A DNA stretch of 64,000 nucleotides from Plecoglossus altivelis. Its lineage: Eukaryota > Chordata > Actinopteri > Osmeriformes > Plecoglossidae. Shown here piece by piece: positions 1 to 12,401 of this stretch. The stretch is from contig BROE01000003.1 of NCBI GenBank assembly GCA_036571765.1, positions 16,299,452-16,363,451 of the forward strand, in the 5' to 3' direction. The position numbers and the translations under genes were made by a program. The notes beneath the pieces were generated by a model. The model saw only the letters and a list, made by a program, of their open reading frames with translations. It did not search any database and had not been told where the DNA came from. The first letter of the stretch is position 1; each line of letters opens with the position of its first letter.

Positions 1-71
1 CTGCATCGTTAATCACACTCAAGTCAGTAAGGAAACGAACCGTTCTGGTGTAACGGGACATTCTGTCGTAC

Positions 72-2284
72 CTTAGTGAGGGCAATGAAGGACAGCACAG
101 CCACAGCAGTGAACATGATGGTAGGGATCAGCATGACCACAGCCGAGCCAACATTTGTGCTGAAGAAGGTGATAGTAGCCAGCCAGCCACTGGAGGGGAA
201 CAAAAACCAAAAGGTTAATTCAGGATAGTAAGATGACTGTGCAAAGGAATATTCCTTCAAATGAACAGTCACAACACAACCTACAGCTCAGACAGTAATT
301 ATTGAACTACTACAATTCTACTGAGGGAGTCATATTTCTGTGATACTAAGCTAACCGATTTATTAACGCTGATAAATGACTAAGTCAGGGCTTCATTACC
401 ATATCTCTGTGCCATTCCAGTTTCGGCTACGCCAATCTTACTTTATTATTTGCCAACATTGCACATACGATATAGATTTTCGACCCTTTGTTGTCTAATG
501 ATAAACTGAATGAACATGGGACATACCACACTCCCCAGCCAGGGATTCCCACTGTCTGGATGATACTGATTACAACCTGGGCCATGAAGACGAAGAAGAA
601 CGCCATGAAGTTGAAGGAGCTGTCGGTCCTGTAGGATATATCAGTACGTTGCTGTTTTCACAATTGTTGACACTGAAGAATGGCCAAATGAAGAATTGAT
701 TCGCAAGGGGTTTAAATGCTGCGTACGTACTTGAGGGCCTTGTAGATGGGTCTAAACCAGCATACATAGGAGCAGGGGGTGAAGAGGATAAGCCAGAGGA
801 TGGCCATACCAAAGTTAGTGGCTCCGCCCCCACCACACATCCATGCCAGGCAACCAATCAGATTAACAGCCAGGGTAGCGCTGTTCACTGAGAACACCAA
901 ACAGGAAGTATATACATGACTGGCTAAACTTGGATCATTTGATAATAGAGTGCATCTACATGACTCATATAGGATGATGTGAAGTGTAATACAAATTTGA
1001 ACATTGTGTATTTGCAACAAAAAAAGAAGCTATATTACGAATTTAAACATGAGTAGAAATGAAGGGGGGAAATTGTTTAGATATAAACATCAAGACAAGC
1101 TTCTCTAACAAGGAATCTATAAGAAACTAAATGAAACTACATTGAGCTCTAATATACTAAACACACAATACAACTGCTACACAAAGCAGCAGCACCTAAT
1201 GGGAAGCTAATCCATTATTTATATTTCAGATAAAACTTACATAGGCTTTCCAAATAATTCCCAAACCGAGTGACAGAGAAAAATGTCTGTATCCTGCATG
1301 TGTCATCCATTTCATAAGCAGACAGAATCTGTTCCTGTTATCTAGGCAGGTATATACTGTAGAAAACAATTATTAGGTAGGGACAGATGCTACACTGAGG
1401 AATACCGTCATACTATTGGCTATAAGTTTTTTGTTAGTGTCAAGAGAAAGAACATACATTTATATCATCGATGGTACACCTATGGTGACATTAGTCTGAC
1501 ACAAGTCAAACCAGAAGACCTGCCAGGCTTGTTTTCCTACCTTCCATAATGTTTTGGGCTAAACAAAAGGGCCTATGCAAGACCAAAGGTCCGCTTGTGA
1601 GAGGTTGAATTATGATGTGAGAAACTCACACCATGAATCCAAGCGATGGAGACGGGACCATAACTTAATCGTATCACAAAACATAATGTAATAACTTGAA
1701 TAAACAGATCTTCTGAACAGAGAGAAGGTGTTAGATACTCAATGAATACTGTTATCCCTGTTTATATCGACACTCACATATCCATAGATAATAGAGCCTC
1801 TTGCACATGGTGCGGTGTACGTCTGGGATCTCATTGAAGTCTTGGTAAAAGCACGGCTTCAAGGGAATGAAACGAGGCAGGGGAGGGAAATTGTTTTCTG
1901 CGACAGAAGAACACGGTTTGTTATGCATCAAAAACCATTTCTATAAGTAACGTTCTGAAAAGACCTGAAGATGTAGCGCAAAAGACCCAAGCGTATATAC
2001 TTACAGTAACTAACAAGTAAGCCATTTCAATAGTAACCCCTGGATACAATAGTTTGGTCAACTAAGTGAACTAAGCATGAACTAAAACGGCAATAGAAAG
2101 GTTTGATTGTGATCTATGAAAATCCTACTCAACAGTCAACACTCAACAGTCAATAATCAACAGTCTAGGCATATACACATGTTAATCGTCCGTTGTTCGT
2201 GAATAGGAATGCAAAACAATATGAAATTCATTCATGAAATGGTCCAACAAAACAACGTGATTGGGAGTGGGTCTTACCTGCCAT
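72..2284 (-). CDS. scamp5: scamp5, secretory carrier membrane protein 5 (partial, 3' end outside window)
   Basis: Four-pass membrane protein of synaptic and secretory vesicles, involved in vesicle exocytosis and recycling. Coding exons on the minus strand: 2284-2278 (ATG), 1897-1778, 887-731, 628-527 and 189-72. All junctions are GT-AG and the frame stays open through the joins. The N-terminus MAENNFPPLPRFIPLKPCFY lacks the NPF repeats of SCAMP1-3, as expected for short SCAMPs. The central segment has the family hallmarks GGGGATNFG, ILWLILFTPCSYVCWFRPIY and GIPGWGVCGW, then GSAVVMLIPTIMFTAVAVLS in the last membrane segment. The donor at 71/70 shows that another exon, the cytoplasmic tail, lies left of position 1. 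Residues match SCAMP5 better than SCAMP1-4 (family knowledge). Fish can carry two copies; I cannot say which this is. Confidence 0.93.
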
Positions 2285-4691
2285 TGTGACAGTTGACAGT
2301 GGTCCTCCTTTTAGGAAGATGTATTACAAACCTTAGTCTGAAAGGCTGTTTACAAAAACTGCAAAGAACATACATACTCCATTAGTAAATCAGTGAATGC
2401 ATGCATCTTTATTATGCAATAATATCATAGAACAATTGAATCATATAGGTTGCAGTGAATTACACTGGCTAAACAAATAATGGAAAAACTCATTTAATGA
2501 TTCCATATAATGATTGAGTAGGCTCCATTCGTAAGCTACTCAAGCGGAAAACGATGGGCTACCAATATGCGCCCCAAGTCTACACCAATTCTTTACGTTA
2601 TGTAAATACAGAAACAATTCACATTATTTCGACAGAGCTGCAAAAAAATGTCCATGCATCTATGGCCTTCTGAAACATGTAGGCCTTCATCGCTTTGCGT
2701 TGCCTATACTCTCTTCACATGTCCTACCCATTGCTCAGTAGATTATCACGCCAGATATATGTAGTGCTTTCAAATTCCACAATTCGTAATCTAACGTATT
2801 TCTAAACCAATGCCTTGAGTGTGCATTAGAGGTGAGGCTGTCATGAAGGGCATTTTCTCAACATCCATCTGTACATCAAAATAAAACGGTCGCTCAGCCC
2901 TTAATCTAATCGTAAAAAGAGCATAAAGAAAATGAAAGAGTTTTTGTATTTTTACAATGCAATGTAAGGGCATAATAAATTTGATGTTACATGTCATGTT
3001 AAATAGGAGGATGCTCCACGTTAAACAGTTGAATGGAGGACTAGCAATGGAGAAAGCGCCCTTCAGACGAGCATGATGATGTATTTTTAAATGAACGCGA
3101 TAAAGACGTCAAACCCAGTTATCGCAGCAAGATGGGTTTTAGATATTTGAATACACCAACACAGTAAGACCATTTATGTTGCAAGTCGGCTATAATACTA
3201 TCTCCCCGTCATGCAGTTGAATGTGAATGAATGAAATTATAATACTTTTATACGTCTTCCTTACCTCACTTTATTGCAAAGAAAGTGGTTACACTGCAAC
3301 GTCCTTATTGAGCATTAAACGAATTCTTCTGCGTCAACAATCTGTGTTTAAAACGAGCATATATGAGCACACAGCCGATTAAATCTGTTTCCTTTCAGCG
3401 GAGGTTTGGGAGTAGAATCGTCACGTGACGTCACGTTTGTCTTCTTTACGCACATAACCATTCCACGAGCCCTGGTTGTGAGGAAACGGATGTGTTGCTG
3501 CCCAGAGGCGACCAACCGACCAACCCCGACCAACAAACAAAACCGCTTTACTCGCAAATTTCACCGCACACTTTCCCGCCTCTCGATTGCTCTCCGCGGT
3601 GCTGAATTTAAAGACTTATGTAGTTTCATAGAATGTGAAAACAGTACGGAGTGTGGAAAGAGTATGGAGTTTGGAAGAAAAAAAATATTTGTAAATGATC
3701 TCCCATATTTTCAGCTTTAAAAAAAAAAAGTGAACTTGACATTAATAATAGCATACGGATATCATCAAGACAGTTGGGGCAAATGTGTTTACTCATACTT
3801 GGGGTCGTGCATATTAAATGCTAGCCTACTAGTATACTAGAGAAATAGCCAAGACAGCATGATGCGTTCGATGTCCTGACATTTTCTCCTGCCTGTCTGA
3901 TTGTGCCATCTGTACGCCAAGGTCAGGATTGGGGTTTGCGCTAGTAGGTGAGAACATTTTGTCAAATGTAGGACAAATCTACAGGACACCGGGACTACTC
4001 ACACCGTCTCCACTGTCTCTGGATAACATCGTCATCATAAGCTGCCAACATCCCCGTATGTCGTGACAGCCAACTGTTCAGGAAGCTGACTAGCTGTCTT
4101 GCTATGCTTGATACAAATGTAAGTTTGTACGTAAGGGACACAGGTGTCGATAACATAGTGTTGCATCGTTTAAGTATTTACTTATTCTAATGCAAGTCCG
4201 TGTGATTTGGCTGTTAGTGAACGTAGTCTTTATTTCATTTAGTCTCTTATAAAGTGACGCTAGCTAGCGAACTGTTAAGGTAGAAAAAGCTACTAGTGCA
4301 GTAGGAAGGAACTAGCTTGTCCAGCCTCTAAAATCGTGGAAAGTAGATGGAACTTGCTGGATTTTTTTTGTCACGTTAGGAATGGTTTGTTTTATGTCAG
4401 CAGTCAAGAACGAACTAACCATCTGAATTAGTAGTGGTATACGTAATTGCAGAGAGACAGGAGATATGATCAGATCTTAGAATAGTTCATCTAGAACAGC
4501 TGGTGAGAGTTGCTGAGTGTATTCTCATACAGTTAGAGTTCATAGTGATTCTGGACTTTCCTGGTGGCAGTAGGCCTTGGCTCTCCTTGCTGCTACACGA
4601 CTTTGCGATTACACAAACGTTTTAACCCCAATGTATATGTACGTTATTTAGACAGTTTAAACCTCATTCTTAATTGTTTTCAGTGTTGGGA
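2285..4691. other. intergenic region between scamp5 and parp16 (divergent 5' ends)
   Basis: The two genes face away from each other, so this 2.4 kb holds both promoters and both 5' UTRs. The parp16 start codon lies 8 bases after a splice acceptor (tttcag ending at 4683), so parp16 has at least one upstream noncoding exon here. The clearest regulatory signal is the overlapping E-box/CRE at 3422-3435. The short copies of caacagtca near 2131-2165 are minor. I found no convincing extra coding exon. Confidence 0.6.
3420..3436. promoter_or_regulatory. overlapping E-box (CACGTG) and palindromic CRE (TGACGTCA)
   Basis: CACGTG at 3422-3427 overlaps a perfect CRE octamer TGACGTCA at 3426-3433, giving CACGTGACGTCACG. 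USF/MYC-type bHLH factors bind the first motif and CREB/ATF factors the second. It sits about 1.1 kb from the scamp5 start codon and 1.26 kb from the parp16 start codon, in the divergent intergenic region, so it could serve either gene. Motif presence is seen; function is inferred. Confidence 0.5.
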
Positions 4692-6886
4692 ATGCAGCCG
4701 CCACTCCCCGCTGACGCTGTCAGAGAGCTCGTGTGCTCCTGTCTGCACAGGGACCCAGTAGCGGCAGACCTGCGCTGCAGCCTCTTCGTTGCGGCTGCGC
4801 AAACCTACAAACGAGATTCTGTTCTCAGACCGTTTCCACCTCGATACATTAGTGTGGACAGCAAGGAGTTTGATGAGTTGGTGAGCAATAAATCATTTTC
4901 AAACACAAAATGTAAAAAAAGAAAGAAGAGAGCAACAGTCATTAAATCGGTCTAACACAGATATTTAGTGTTTGCTGGGTATGAGAAAAGTGTCATATTT
5001 TATACTAGATACAATGAGTAGTTGTTTAGTTTGTCCTTTTTTCCAGTTAAGGGAGGTAAATTCTTTGCCTGGACTCAGAGAGTTGGTGAGGCTAAGACCT
5101 GGTGATGGAGACCAACATCTGGCACTTGTTCACTGGGTTCTTTCCTCCAAAAGCTTCGCTGTTAAGACCTTACAAAAAGAAGAGGTATTAGACAAGCCTT
5201 TTAATGTTCCCCCATATTCTCTTTACCACATATATTATGATGCACATTATTGTTTTCATACTTGTACAAAATAGATGATTGTGAACCCATCCAGATGTCA
5301 ACAGAACAGTTGCTTAGCCACTATTTCTCTTGTGTTGGAGTTCTTGATGTCAATGAATTCTTAATCATGGATCAAACGTTTTCTACCAATTATTTGATTT
5401 GTCCAATTTCTCTGGTCTTGCCTGCTGAACTGCCACAGTATGCTAAACTGTCTAACCTGACTGAGAGTCAAGGGATCTCTGCGCCTGTCCCAGACTTCCT
5501 GTTTGAGCTGGAATATTGTGACCAAATGAATGCAAACTTTGAGAAGACGAGAGATGGCCGAGACATTTTCTATGCCTTCCATGGCAGTCGCTTGGAGAAC
5601 TTTCACTCAATCATTCACAACGGGCTACACTGTCACCTTAACAAGGTTAGTTTGGAAAACGTAACCAGCTTGTCTCATCAGTCTTTCTATAATGCTAATT
5701 CTATGGTTTTCCCCCAATACTCTCCTCACATGATGTCAAGCCTTTAGATAGCAATGCACAAATTTTTGGTACTGATGGAATGAACGTGAAGATTGGAAGC
5801 CTGACTGCTGTTAAATGTGTCCCTCCAATAGACCTCACTGTTCGGGGAGGGAACCTACCTCACCAGTGACCTCAGCATGGCTGTGCTCTACAGTCCCCAT
5901 AGCAACGGGTGGCGGGAAAGCCTCCTTGGACCACTACTGAGCTGCGTTGCCATGTGCGAAGTCATCGATCACCCAGACGTAAAGTGTCAAGTTAAGAGTA
6001 AAGGTGTGCAAAGGACAAGCATGCAAGCTGCTTCGCGAACACACAGCTTACGTGTCAACGTGCACGTGATGGTTTGCGTTGCTCTTAAGCTATAAGTAAA
6101 TCCCCTTCCGCTGGTTTCAGACAAGACCGTCGATCGCCAGCGCTCCCGGGCCAGAAACAGCGAAGGAGGGGAGGTCCCTCAGAAGTACTTTGTGGTCACC
6201 AACAATCAGCTGCTGAGAGTCAAGTACCTGTTTGTGTACTCTCAGAGAACACACCTGTCCAGGTGAGTCCTGCCCAAAGCTGCATGAAACAGTGTAATGC
6301 TCCTTTAATACCAGGTGTACCAGGAGAGAATCACTGCATCATGAGAAGCGCAGGCTAGGTGTGGTTAAGGCTTTCCTTTTATGCTATCCCAATGCAAAGT
6401 GTCATCATTTCTTTGGAAGTGCCTCTATAGGCACTGCTGTAACTGAGTGTAGATGAGGAGTGTAAATGTTATTATTGCACGGTGGCATTCATGTTTTTGC
6501 TCACCTTAGCTGGCTACTGTGATCAAGCTTTGATTGTTGCACTATTGTAGTCTCCTTTTGTTCAATGTGCCTGGAAGCTGAGATAAGGTTTCTTAGCAAT
6601 GTGGCTTATTGCACTTATGATCCTTGATCTTTTGCTGTACTGTCATGTAGCAGGATTTGTAAATCACTTTGGTTAAGAGCATCTGCCAAATGAATACAAA
6701 CGTGACGCGAAGGAGCAGCAGGGTTGACGTTTCTGCCGGTTTGATTTCAGACATTCCCGCGGCACCTCGTGGTTAGTCAGACATCATTTTGCCATCATGA
6801 TGAGCCTCTACCTTCTGTTGCTCGTGTTCATCGGAGCCTTCAATTCCACCACCTTCCTGTCTTTCTGGCAAAGACTGTTCCGGTGA
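4692..6886 (+). CDS. parp16: parp16, ER-anchored mono-ADP-ribosyltransferase
   Basis: Mono-ADP-ribosyltransferase of the ER and nuclear envelope, known in mammals for modifying the unfolded-protein-response kinases PERK and IRE1. Coding exons: 4692-4880, 5047-5184, 5439-5645, 5832-6003, 6121-6262, 6751-6886; total 327 aa (human 322). The N-terminal helical part contains AADLRCSLF and YKRDSVLRPFP. The catalytic fold shows YAFHGSRLENFHSIIHNGLH (His about 157), GEGTYLTSDLS (Tyr about 187), CEVIDHPDVKCQ and KYFVVTNNQLLRVKY. A hydrophobic C-terminal helix, IMMSLYLLLLVFIGAF, followed by a short tail ending FWQRLFR, makes it tail-anchored. The start fits the human N-terminus. Intron 5 carries a SINE-like element. 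Complete, with no lesion seen. Confidence 0.96.
6480..6705 (+). repeat. SINE-like element with L2-type 3' tail (parp16 intron)
   Basis: The stretch ends in aaatcactttggttaagagc followed by atctgccaaatgaata. This is a diverged copy of the 3' tail (gtcgctttggataaaagcgtctgc type) shared by many fish SINEs and L2-clade LINEs. The 5' boundary is uncertain. It lies within the 488-base intron between the last two parp16 coding exons. Confidence 0.55.
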
Positions 6887-8530
6887 CACAGCAGGGGACA
6901 CCTCTCCTCAGTGCCTTGCTTCACACAGACAATCAAGCCGCAAAGACCAGAGGACATGCCATTCTAACTCTGCTTCCTACATGCAACGTTAATCACTGCA
7001 ACATATTCAGATGATCTCGTCGTGTAAATGAAACCACCAACTTCGTTTTCAAAAACTCAGCAGATTCGATGATATCAAGACTAGACCCAAACAAGAGAAA
7101 TCTATATGTTAGATTTTAGAGGGATGTAGCTACATTTAATCGCTATGGCACAGTATGTTGACCTGTGTAAGGATGTGAGTATAAAGGGTTTGGTTAGGTG
7201 TGCTGTACCTACCATATTTAAGGATTAATCATTAAATATATTAACGATGTAATGAATCTAGCTACACCTTTTATTTCCGTATGATTGATACAGATAAGAC
7301 TTACTATGATCACTTCTGGGCTCTTTGATTTGGTGTTCCGTGTCTGGTGTCTGGATTCAGATGCACCAAGGGGCTCTAGACAAGGCGTTTCCATTCAAAC
7401 AAGCCTGTCTGATCAGCCCATTTCTATGGCTTGTTTTGGCCTTTTGATTGCCTGCAATTATTGAACACAGTGGGAGTTTAGTTTTATTTTTTACCTGAAC
7501 CATAGTGGGTTTAGTGACTATATTCTCACCATACATTTTAAGTTCATTGTATTTATTATAAATGTCGTATTGAAATGAAAATAAATCTCTTCTATGGATT
7601 TATTTTGAAGGTCAGTCAAGTTTCTGTTCATAAGGCGTATGTTTTTGGATCCTTTATCACAGATGTATTTCCTAAACAATAAATCTTTGAACTAAAAAGT
7701 TGCCTTTTCCTTTTTGTCAAGCCTTCAAATGCGCAGCATATCTTTTTTTCGCCATGGCATTTCTTACAAAATGATGTGACTGGAAATGTAAATAATAATT
7801 TAATAAGGGGATACTGTTGATAGTTTTCTTTATAAGTTCATATAATAGTACATATGCTATATATCAGTGTTAGGTGTGTCTAGACCTCAGATTTGATACA
7901 TGACAAGATGAAACAAGAAACACGTTTATATGAAGATTTGAAGGACAGAGAACAAAACGGCCTATTGTTGCCTGCCTGGTGCTTGGTTTGTAATTGCAGG
8001 CTCATAAACCGTCTGTTATTCAGTAACTATTGATTGTGTGGTTCAGTTCTAGGGAACACGGTTAAATGGAGAATATTGTTTTGAAATGGGAGAATCCCAT
8101 CTTCATCTCCTGTAACAACTACATTTCATGAAGCTGAGACAGTAAAAGTCGAGTCAGAGTTTAGTTGCAATTGTGATCAAACGCAGAACAATGAAATAAC
8201 AGCACACATTGCAAGTCTACAGTCAGTTTGGCAAGTATGAGGGTAACATAAAAGGCTGATATCACGATATTATAAAACTGTCTAATTCTGTTCATGATAA
8301 GTCTACAAATTCATTTGACGGTAGATCAATGCATAAATCATTATCAAGTTATACCAATAAAGTTGAGAAAAATAGCTGCCATCTGTTTTCTGCTACATTT
8401 CAGTGAAGGTTCACTACTGGGACTTTCCTGATGCTTGCTAAGCATCAGTTTACTGCATTTGGGCAGGCAGGGATGAAACAAAGAAAGTGTCCTTGAATAT
8501 TTGTCTGTTGAGAGAAAAGAAAACAGGACT
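6887..8530. other. intergenic: parp16 3' UTR and convergent 3' end of the IGFBP-like gene
   Basis: The left part, to about 7.7 kb, is probably parp16 3' UTR. The rest is AT-rich with no recognisable exon. A perfect 9-bp hairpin (CTGATGCTT, GCT loop, AAGCATCAG) lies at 8428-8448, just beyond the end of the minus-strand gene. No clear minus-strand AATAAA was found. Confidence 0.5.
7580..7585 (+). terminator. polyadenylation signal AATAAA, parp16
   Basis: AATAAA 694 bases after the parp16 stop, with a second copy at 7678-7683. Either could end the parp16 3' UTR. Confidence 0.55.
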
Positions 8531-9830
8531 TTAGAATCCTGTCATGGAACTAAGAGGGTTCCGCTGACATCTAGAGAGCGCAAGTTGCCAAAGAGTGCAA
8601 ATAAGTATATTAAAAGCTTTTAAAAGTGCTCGCCATAAAACACGACAAAGACGCAAACTGTGATATGGGTTGGGTCAGACGCTCACCTGAGGGTTTTGGT
8701 AGCAGACCGGGTTATGGGGAGCCAACATGTGGTTGTGAACGCACCTCCCGAACCGATGCAAGCAGGACGGGTCAGAGGGAGGACAGGTATGGGGGCAGGA
8801 TGGAGGTTTTAGCACCAGACAGCTGGAGCACGAGGTGTGCTGACAAGGCCCGTGGCAATGCTGCCTCTCCAGCAGGACTGACCTGCAGCAGACGCGCAGG
8901 CTTGTTGAACCATCATACTTAGAAACTTTGTCGGAAGGAAAAACTATTTTGTGATCTGTTGCTGTCTGCATGCTCTCACCTGGCGGAGCAGATCTCCGAG
9001 GGATTGGCTTGGCAGTACTCCAAGGTACACTCTGGACGACAGCTCTCCACATCCAGGGACTCGAGAGCTATGATGAAAACATGCATAAGGAATAATACAA
9101 CATTTCTGAATGGAGACAAATGGAGAAGAATGATCTTAAACCAGGAAAGTGTCATTACAAATAACACATTTATTACTTGACAATGGAAGTGTGTCGATGA
9201 CATGTCTATGGATAAGACATCCCACATGGTCAAGATAAGAGGTGTAATTATGTTTTAACTGTCCAGAGAAAGTGCTCTTGAATCAAAGGAATACTTGACC
9301 GCACCACCGTTTTTAACAGCTCATAAATCAGACCAAGTGTAGTAATACGTAATTTGCAAGTTAAATGACTAAAGTTAAGAAGCACGCCTGAAGGAGAAGC
9401 ATGGAGGAGGATGATTCATTATCGTGAGGAATCATTTTGACATACTTTCAAATGGCACTCCTCTGTTCTCCGCTGCAACATAGAAGAAATGGCTGTTACC
9501 TGCTTTACAGATTCCTTTTCGCTCTGCATCTGGCTTGCCATCAGTGGACTCTTGATAAACACACACCAGGCCCTTGTCACACTTGCCCAGATAGTCCCAG
9601 GTTCCTCCACAGCTCTCCCCGACTGTCCTGGCACACGCAGGGCAGCAGCCACAGATGCCTGTGGTGACTCCTCCTTTGCACTGGAGTTTGAGGGCTCTGC
9701 GTGGAGCGCAGTGAATACGCTCACACGATGGACAGTGGAGGGTCTTTAGGGTCTGCGCTTCGGGGGAAGGGCTCTCTGACCCCAACCCTAACCCCCAAAA
9801 TATCCCCAACACCAACAGCATCCACATCAT
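8531..9830 (-). CDS. small secreted IGFBP-domain protein, CRIM1-like
   Basis: Predicted secreted cysteine-rich protein of about 215 aa; partner unknown. Exons on the minus strand: 9830-9500, 9067-8980, 8882-8687, and a tentative last exon 8563-8531. Residues 1 to about 18 form a signal peptide (MMWMLLVLGIFWGLGLG). Residues 33-109 form an N-terminal IGFBP-type domain with the hallmark GICGCCPACA, then CGGTWDYLGKCDKGLVC, closest to the first domain of CRIM1. Exons 2-3 encode a second Cys-rich module, including ESCRPECTLEYCQANPSEIC, HGPCQHTSCSSC and PSCPHTCPPSDPSC, ending in VCYQNPQ. The first three exons join in frame. The final exon (RNPLSSMTGF, stop) is weakly supported. A TATA box sits just upstream of the start. 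It lacks CRIM1's VWC repeats and membrane anchor, so it is not full CRIM1. Confidence 0.75.
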
Positions 9831-9862
9831 TTTTCTAGCGGTTTCGACGTAGGAGAAGGAGA

Positions 9863-9870
9863 CTTTTATA
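9863..9870 (-). promoter_or_regulatory. TATA box (TATAAAAG) of the IGFBP-like gene
   Basis: TATAAAAG on the minus strand, 33-40 bases before the first ATG. Transcription would start about 10 bases before the coding sequence, so the leader is very short, or translation begins at the second ATG (9827). Confidence 0.6.
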
Positions 9871-12401
9871 AGTCCGTCCTTGGGTCAACGTCACTGGTAG
9901 AACCTTGATGGTTTATGAGTTTCCATACCTCCACCCCCATTGACAGCCAATGGATGAAGTGGTGACACAGTAAGTGTGTGTTGTCTAAATGTGCTGTTAA
10001 TCATCCCCAAGTCTTATCTTTACAATCTCTTTGTTGTTTTCTTTTGTTTTCCAATATTTCTTTCTTTTGAACACTTTTAGATAAGTTTGGTCCAGGTGTG
10101 AAGACCGGGTCCTTTGTAATAAGAGTCACATGACTATCGAAAGGGGCAATTCAGTCTGATCAGATAATGACCTGTTTTCACAAGAACAAAAGGACAAGAT
10201 TAGGACAGGGCAAGTTATCTGATGAACCCTCAAGTCTACGAGCCTACTGTGTAATAGAACAACCCTAAATAATAGTGCCATAAATTGACAAACAAATCAT
10301 CTTTATTTTGTCGAGAAGACATTGAACCACCATAGTGGTCTCCTCTCAGTGAATCTGTGTATGAAATAAATGACTGCAGAGCTAATTTCTGCAAAAAAAC
10401 TATTGATCATCCATTAAATGCATGCATATTATTATCATGATCAAATAATAAAAAAACAGAATGTATACTTTTAAAACTGTGTTTCTCAACCCTGGTCCTC
10501 AGGACCAGCTGTCCAGCATGTTTTAGATGTTTCCCTACTCCTGTGCACCTGATACTAAAGGAGAGGTATGAGGGGGCGTTTATGAAATGCATCCTCCATA
10601 TGATTTCTGTTCTGTGTATATAGACTGGTGCGAGAAACCAGAGGAAGTTTCATGCATGTGGCACTTTCCTAGTCAGAGTTCACAGGGGGTGCATTTCCTG
10701 GCCCTGCCAAGAAATGCACACCTCATGTAATTCCTGTTCTGTTTATCCCGGGATCAAATGGTTCTTCCTTTACATTGAGAATTCCAGTATGGGCCGGGGA
10801 AAAACAGGAAAAACAGGAAAACGATACAGTCCTTTGACAAGAAACAGGTGAACAGAAATGGGTAAAGACTAGTGCTCTGGGGAGGCGGGACGTCACCATT
10901 TATGCAAGTCATTCAGTGGGATTAATTGAAAGGTTATCCTTGCTGTCAGTGTTCTTGGTTTCCAGTGCATTAAATGAAGTAATTTCATCACACAATATGA
11001 AAAGATAAACTACACCATGTATTCAAACAGTGAATAACCTCTCTCGGAGATGTGCAAACAAGCTGGTAGTTTGCACACACTGACCAGATAAGAGAATTAT
11101 TTACCACCAATGAAACAACAGCTCAGTTATGTGTGTCTACAAAGGTTGAGATTCTGGAAACATTTGGTCAGTTTCAAGAACATTTATTGACCTAAAATGC
11201 ACGATCAAACCTTTTACCAGAAACAAAATGCAAGATGTAAACAATAGCCATTTACAACATCAGAAAAGGAGGTCAACTTTGCCCTATAACAACATACTGC
11301 TTAGTGCTTGAAAAAAAATGTTACACAACTAGATGTCCTTGGACTTGAGGTATAGGGAACACAGGTATTATCTCCACATATGAATGCTCAAACCTGTCAC
11401 CAAATTGCACGAGTCATACTGTCATAGTTCTGTATTATTGTTCTTCTGCTGCATGCAGGCACAGAGCCTTTGTAATCGCCACACCAGAATCTTACTTTAA
11501 TCTCACAAATCAGCCTTGTGTAAGGACTCATAGATTAGGTGTAACTGAATTCCTACAGTTGTCAAGGTGGTTTCAGAATGGAGGAATACGCCCATTCTTG
11601 CTCTCACCACAAGTCATTGCATGACTCTCTCTCCGTCAGGAAGATAATGTATTTGACTGGAGTCTGGATAACTGGTAGCTTTGAAGTTATTTGAGGATTT
11701 TGTTGGTAAGTTGAACATTTTGAACATAACACATACTACCTCAGGAAGCTGATAACAAAACGGCTGTAGTTGAACTGAAATCTGATTCAGTTGGACGTGA
11801 TAAACTATTGTGTGTCGTTGAGTAACAAACGCTTTCTTCATCGACAGTATTAATAACCCTTGCACAGTAGTTGAGTTGGCAGCGTATTCACACTCCAACT
11901 GTCTGGACATAAAAACAGTGTTGTTACATCACTACCTGTTCACTAGCTAATACACCTAATGGAGGGATTCTGTTCAGATAGCCAAGAAGAGAATATGTGA
12001 CCATTAAGTTGGAGGAAGGTTGGTTGTGTAACTGACGTGGTTAAAGACTCATTGTTTTTACACGTACAGTAGTGTCAAACAGCTGTCACTTCCATTCCAG
12101 AAGTTGAACTTTTGTTTATTTCTATACAATGCAAAGTGCAGGGAAGATGGATTAGATATTATGCTGCACAGATTCTGTGTATATGTCTGAATCAAGTCAA
12201 CTTTACAACAGAAAAACACCAAGCTTTGGAAGAATTTGTACAGCTAAATGTTCTTGAGCCTGAGTGTGATGTAAGCCGTTTTGCATTACGGATTCAAAAA
12301 CATACCATTGTAACTGTATCTATTTGCAAAGGCAAATACTGGCTCTTGAAAATGATCCTTTTCTCTCTTGCATTTTAGTGTGTTTCTCTTGGAGGATTAA
12401 G
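9871..12401. other. intergenic between the IGFBP-like gene and the UGT5 gene (divergent)
   Basis: Holds the promoter and probable noncoding 5' exon(s) of the UGT gene; a splice acceptor (cattttag, ending 12378) lies 23 bases before the UGT start. It also contains a dispersed-repeat fragment near 10476-10565. I saw no other coding exon. Confidence 0.5.
10476..10565. repeat. dispersed teleost repeat fragment
   Basis: Contains tgtttctcaaccctggtcct, the segment ccagcatgttttagatgttt, and ccctactcctgtgcacctga. I recognise this combination from a high-copy repeat in many fish genomes, probably a nonautonomous DNA transposon. The family and ends cannot be set from this sequence alone. Confidence 0.5.

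Noticed and set aside
2131..2165. Short direct repeats of caacagtca, considered as a CRISPR-like array
   Set aside because: Too short, without regular spacers, in a vertebrate intergenic region.
12324..12401. N-terminal extension of the UGT protein upstream of MYHPALVM
   Set aside because: It begins without an ATG and crosses a splice acceptor (cattttag); the ATG at 12402 starts a proper signal peptide.
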